From positions 1 through 9,480 of the forward strand of contig JAUXIZ010000017.1 of the NCBI GenBank assembly GCA_030620855.1: 9,480 nt of DNA. Direction: 5' to 3'. Position 1 is the stretch's first letter; each line of letters starts with the position of its first letter. This DNA comes from a candidate division WWE3 bacterium. GTDB lineage: Bacteria; Patescibacteriota; WWE3; 9FT-COMBO-53-11. A program made the position numbers and the translations under genes. The notes beneath the pieces are model-generated. The model worked only from the letters and a program-made list of their open reading frames with translations, was not told the origin of the DNA and did no database searches. Of the stretch, positions 7,375 through 9,480 are shown piece by piece.

Positions 7375-7665
7375 AAGTACTAAAACCAAAAGTATCGTGG
7401 TAAGCAAAAGAAGAGGAAGCGCAAATTTTTTCAGCTTGTGGTAATCGAAAAAATAAAGAAATAGGGCCGCGGCGATTCCAAAAACAACCCAAATCAGCTG
7501 CCGCAGCGCATAATGATACTGCCCTCCAAAAAGATTAAGGGATGTTACAACGGAGGAGTCATAAACCATCAAAACCCCAAAGGCAAGAAGGGCCAAAAGG
7601 CCTCCAATTAAAAGGGTATCGGGAGCATGGTAAGAAGAAAACCTAATCTTTCTGCCTTTAATCAT
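7372..7665 (-). CDS. ftsW: FtsW, N-terminal part ending at the in-frame TGA
   Basis: The 97 residues contain a short basic cytoplasmic leader and the first three FtsW-type helices (about 16-35, 57-73 and 80-97). Family features are GVLMVYDSS (30-38), GGQYHYALRQLIW (47-59) and FDYHKLKKFA (73-82). The protein stops at the end of helix 3, where homologues continue into a periplasmic loop. The ATG lies one base after the mraY TGA, so translation is probably coupled to mraY. The frame continues unbroken after the TGA into the remaining FtsW domains (6490-7362), so this is the 5' part of one interrupted gene, not a separate small protein. Confidence 0.85.
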   Translation of the reverse strand: MIKGRKIRFSSYHAPDTLLIGGLLALLAFGVLMVYDSSVVTSLNLFGGQYHYALRQLIWVVFGIAAALFLYFFDYHKLKKFALPLLLLTTILLVLVL

Positions 7666-7666
7666 T

Positions 7667-8758
7667 TCAAACGAGAGCGATAAAAAGCGCCAAAAAAGCC
7701 AAAAAGCCTCCCGCCAGCCAAAACCTCATCGTCACTTTGGTTTCCGTCCAGCCTTTAATTTCAAAGTGGTGGTGGATGGGAGCCATAAGGAAAACCCTTC
7801 CTTTTTTAAGCTTAACCGAGGCCACCTGGATTATGACGGAAAGTCCCTCTAAAACAAATACTCCGCCCAAAATAGGCAGGATAAAGGCCCGATCCAAAAG
7901 AAGGGACAAAGCCACAAAAGCCCCGGCCCACGCCAAGGCCCCAATGTTGCCGGCAAAAACCCGGGCCGGATAAATGTTGAAGTAAAGGAAAGGAATAAGG
8001 CCCCCAACCAAAGTTGCGGCAGCCAGCGCCAAGTCGTTCCTACCTAAAATCACACCAAGCGCCAAAAGGGCGGTAAATCCAATTGCCAAAAGACCGCCAA
8101 CCAAGCCGTCGAGGCCATCGGTAATACTTATGCTGTTGACGAAAAACACAAACAGGAAAAGGACCAAAGGTATATAGAAAATGCCTAAATCCAGCCCACC
8201 CAAAAACGGGAGCCAGACGATCGTGCCAAACCTTGCAATCAGCAAGAAAGAGAAAACCACCGCAACCGCCGTTTGGAAAAGTATTTTTTGGTATGTTGCG
8301 ATACCGCCAACATGCTGGGACCCGAGCGCTCTGAAAACTTCCTTAAACGCGTTCCACGGGAAAAGGAGGATCTTGTAGATATTCCAGGAAATATCCGAAA
8401 GGGTCACGATGGGCACAATTTTTGCTCGGACCGTCTTTTGGAGCTTGGACTGGTGGTAGATCTTAAAGAAATCCTCCAAAAGCCCCAAAAGACCTATTGC
8501 CCCGGAAACGGCGATAAGCATCACAACTTCCCCGGTTCGGTTAAAAAGCAGGTTCAAAACGACAAAAACTAAAACCGGCAAAAACCCCGCCGCGGTGGGG
8601 GTGCCTTGCTTAGCAAAGTGGGTTCGCGGGACATCCGGGTTGATTGGCTCCCTAACCTGAAGCCGGTAAAGAAAATTTATAAACACCGGGTAAAGAACCG
8701 ATGTTAGAAAGGTTGAAAGAAGCAGAAATCCTAAAATTTTAACCATTGAATCCATCAT
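7667..8758 (-). CDS. mraY: Phospho-MurNAc-pentapeptide transferase MraY (divergent)
   Basis: Integral membrane enzyme that transfers phospho-MurNAc-pentapeptide to undecaprenyl phosphate, forming lipid I. The 363 residues are near the usual 320-360. Seen: HFAKQGTPTAAGF (47-59, usually ...GTPTMGG); LLEDFFKI (93-100); NSISITDGLDGL (208-219); FLYFNIYPARVFAGNIGAL (257-275); and APIHHHFEIKGW (326-337) with the diagnostic triple histidine. Hydrophobic helices occupy most of the rest. Two positions differ from canonical MraY: the DD pair is E95-D96, and the catalytic Asp of the GDxGSL motif is Asn (N271). About 40 extra residues lie in the cytoplasmic loop at roughly 107-155. The start overlaps the murF stop by four bases (ATGA), and ftsW begins one base after its TGA. 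Context and HHH motif support MraY over WecA-like relatives. Confidence 0.92.
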   Translation of the reverse strand: MMDSMVKILGFLLLSTFLTSVLYPVFINFLYRLQVREPINPDVPRTHFAKQGTPTAAGFLPVLVFVVLNLLFNRTGEVVMLIAVSGAIGLLGLLEDFFKIYHQSKLQKTVRAKIVPIVTLSDISWNIYKILLFPWNAFKEVFRALGSQHVGGIATYQKILFQTAVAVVFSFLLIARFGTIVWLPFLGGLDLGIFYIPLVLFLFVFFVNSISITDGLDGLVGGLLAIGFTALLALGVILGRNDLALAAATLVGGLIPFLYFNIYPARVFAGNIGALAWAGAFVALSLLLDRAFILPILGGVFVLEGLSVIIQVASVKLKKGRVFLMAPIHHHFEIKGWTETKVTMRFWLAGGFLAFLALFIALV

Positions 8759-9480
8759 ACTATAGAAACTGCAGCCTTAGATTTTATCCGCTTTACAAAT
8801 CTTTCCATCTTTATGCCGCGCGACCCTTTAACCAAGACAACGTCCCCTTCCTTGGGACGAAGCTCCCCAAAGGAGCGGAATTTTTGTTCGCCGATTTTCT
8901 TTGCGGCACCCTGCATTCGCTCTCCCACTGGAACAACAATATCGCAAACTTCAAGAGCTTCCTTTAAAACAGTGTCGTGGGAAACCTTTTCCAGAGACCC
9001 AAGCTCCAGCATATCTCCCAATATTGCCACCTTACGGCTCCCAGGCAGTTCCTTTAAAACATCCAAAGCCGCTCCGGTCGATTCGGGTCCGGCGTTGTAG
9101 GTATCGTCTATAATTTTTACCCCATTTGCAAGCGAAATCAGGTTCAACCTGCCCTTTGGAGGTTTGAATTTATCCAGAGCGGAAAGAATTTCCCCATCAT
9201 CCAGCTCAAAAAGTTCCCCCACGCAATACGCCGCAAGCGCGGCATATCGGCTTTTGCCTCCCAAGACGGGCAGACCGTCAACTTTTGATAAGTCTGCGTC
9301 GACCCCCAAAGAAGTCCCATACTTTATCTTTTTACCGGCAAACTTCTTGGAAATCTCTCTAATACCCCCATCATCCCAGTTCAAAACCGCCGTACCGTCA
9401 CGAGAAATACTTTCCAGTAGTTCGGATTTGGCCTTTTTTATATTTTCCAGAGTCCCAAGCTTTTCAAGGTGCATCTCGCC
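8755..9480 (-). CDS. murF: UDP-MurNAc-tripeptide--D-Ala-D-Ala ligase MurF, N-terminal part beyond the window
   Basis: Cytoplasmic Mur ligase that adds D-Ala-D-Ala to complete the pentapeptide precursor, using ATP. The frame is open through the right edge, so only the last 241 residues are present; the Met at 9474 is internal, because GEMHLEKLGT matches the family's GxxHLExxGS. Seen (fragment numbering): AVLNWDD (31-37, usually NADD); KGRLNLI (109-115); IDDTYNAGPES (124-134), close to the MurF-type DDxYNANPxS; ILGDMLELG (153-161) followed by SH; and VLVKGSRGIKMERFV (215-229) typical of the C-terminal domain. The stretch between NWDD and LPVLGGKSRYAALAA (70-84) looks shorter than in typical MurF, as if a beta-hairpin is lost, and the usual HN before the helix is replaced. 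The P-loop lies outside. The gene ends in TGA inside the mraY start. Confidence 0.9.
   Translation of the reverse strand, partial: GEMHLEKLGTLENIKKAKSELLESISRDGTAVLNWDDGGIREISKKFAGKKIKYGTSLGVDADLSKVDGLPVLGGKSRYAALAAYCVGELFELDDGEILSALDKFKPPKGRLNLISLANGVKIIDDTYNAGPESTGAALDVLKELPGSRKVAILGDMLELGSLEKVSHDTVLKEALEVCDIVVPVGERMQGAAKKIGEQKFRSFGELRPKEGDVVLVKGSRGIKMERFVKRIKSKAAVSIV

Overview
The window carries one nearly continuous minus-strand block of cell-envelope, division and nucleotide genes. In transcription order (high to low coordinates) these are murF (3' part only), mraY, ftsW (broken by an in-frame TGA), murG, ftsQ, ftsA, ftsZ and a class II, adenosylcobalamin-dependent ribonucleotide reductase (nrdJ) that runs off the left edge. 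I see no convincing plus-strand gene, RNA gene, CRISPR array or insertion sequence.

The source looks like a bacterium with a small, compact genome. A Candidate Phyla Radiation (Patescibacteria) member, perhaps of Microgenomates type, is my best guess. The reasons are a trimmed division and cell wall (dcw) cluster, with no murD between mraY and ftsW and no murC/murB/ddl between murG and ftsQ; divergent MurG, MurF and MraY sequences that keep the family skeleton; gene spacing of -4 to +23 bases over most of the block; few visible Shine-Dalgarno sites; and a class II reductase. This is inference, not a phylogenetic placement. The genetic code appears standard: three genes end in TGA and all tryptophans read so far are TGG.

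Layout: 8755-9480 murF, 7667-8758 mraY and 6490-7665 ftsW are coupled or nearly so. murG (5361-6482) and ftsQ (4564-5337) follow. A 62-base gap precedes ftsA (3245-4501), which lies 6 bases from ftsZ (2183-3238). A 131-base spacer (2052-2182) holds a GC-rich perfect hairpin and a weak promoter candidate ahead of nrdJ (1-2051).

Functionally, MurF completes UDP-MurNAc-pentapeptide, MraY transfers it to undecaprenyl phosphate (lipid I), MurG adds GlcNAc (lipid II), and FtsW polymerises lipid II at the septum. FtsQ, FtsA and FtsZ build and tether the division machinery, and NrdJ supplies deoxynucleotides. The two points most worth a second look are the single in-frame TGA that splits an otherwise full-length ftsW, and a MraY that lacks the canonical aspartate at two catalytic positions and carries a long extra cytoplasmic loop.
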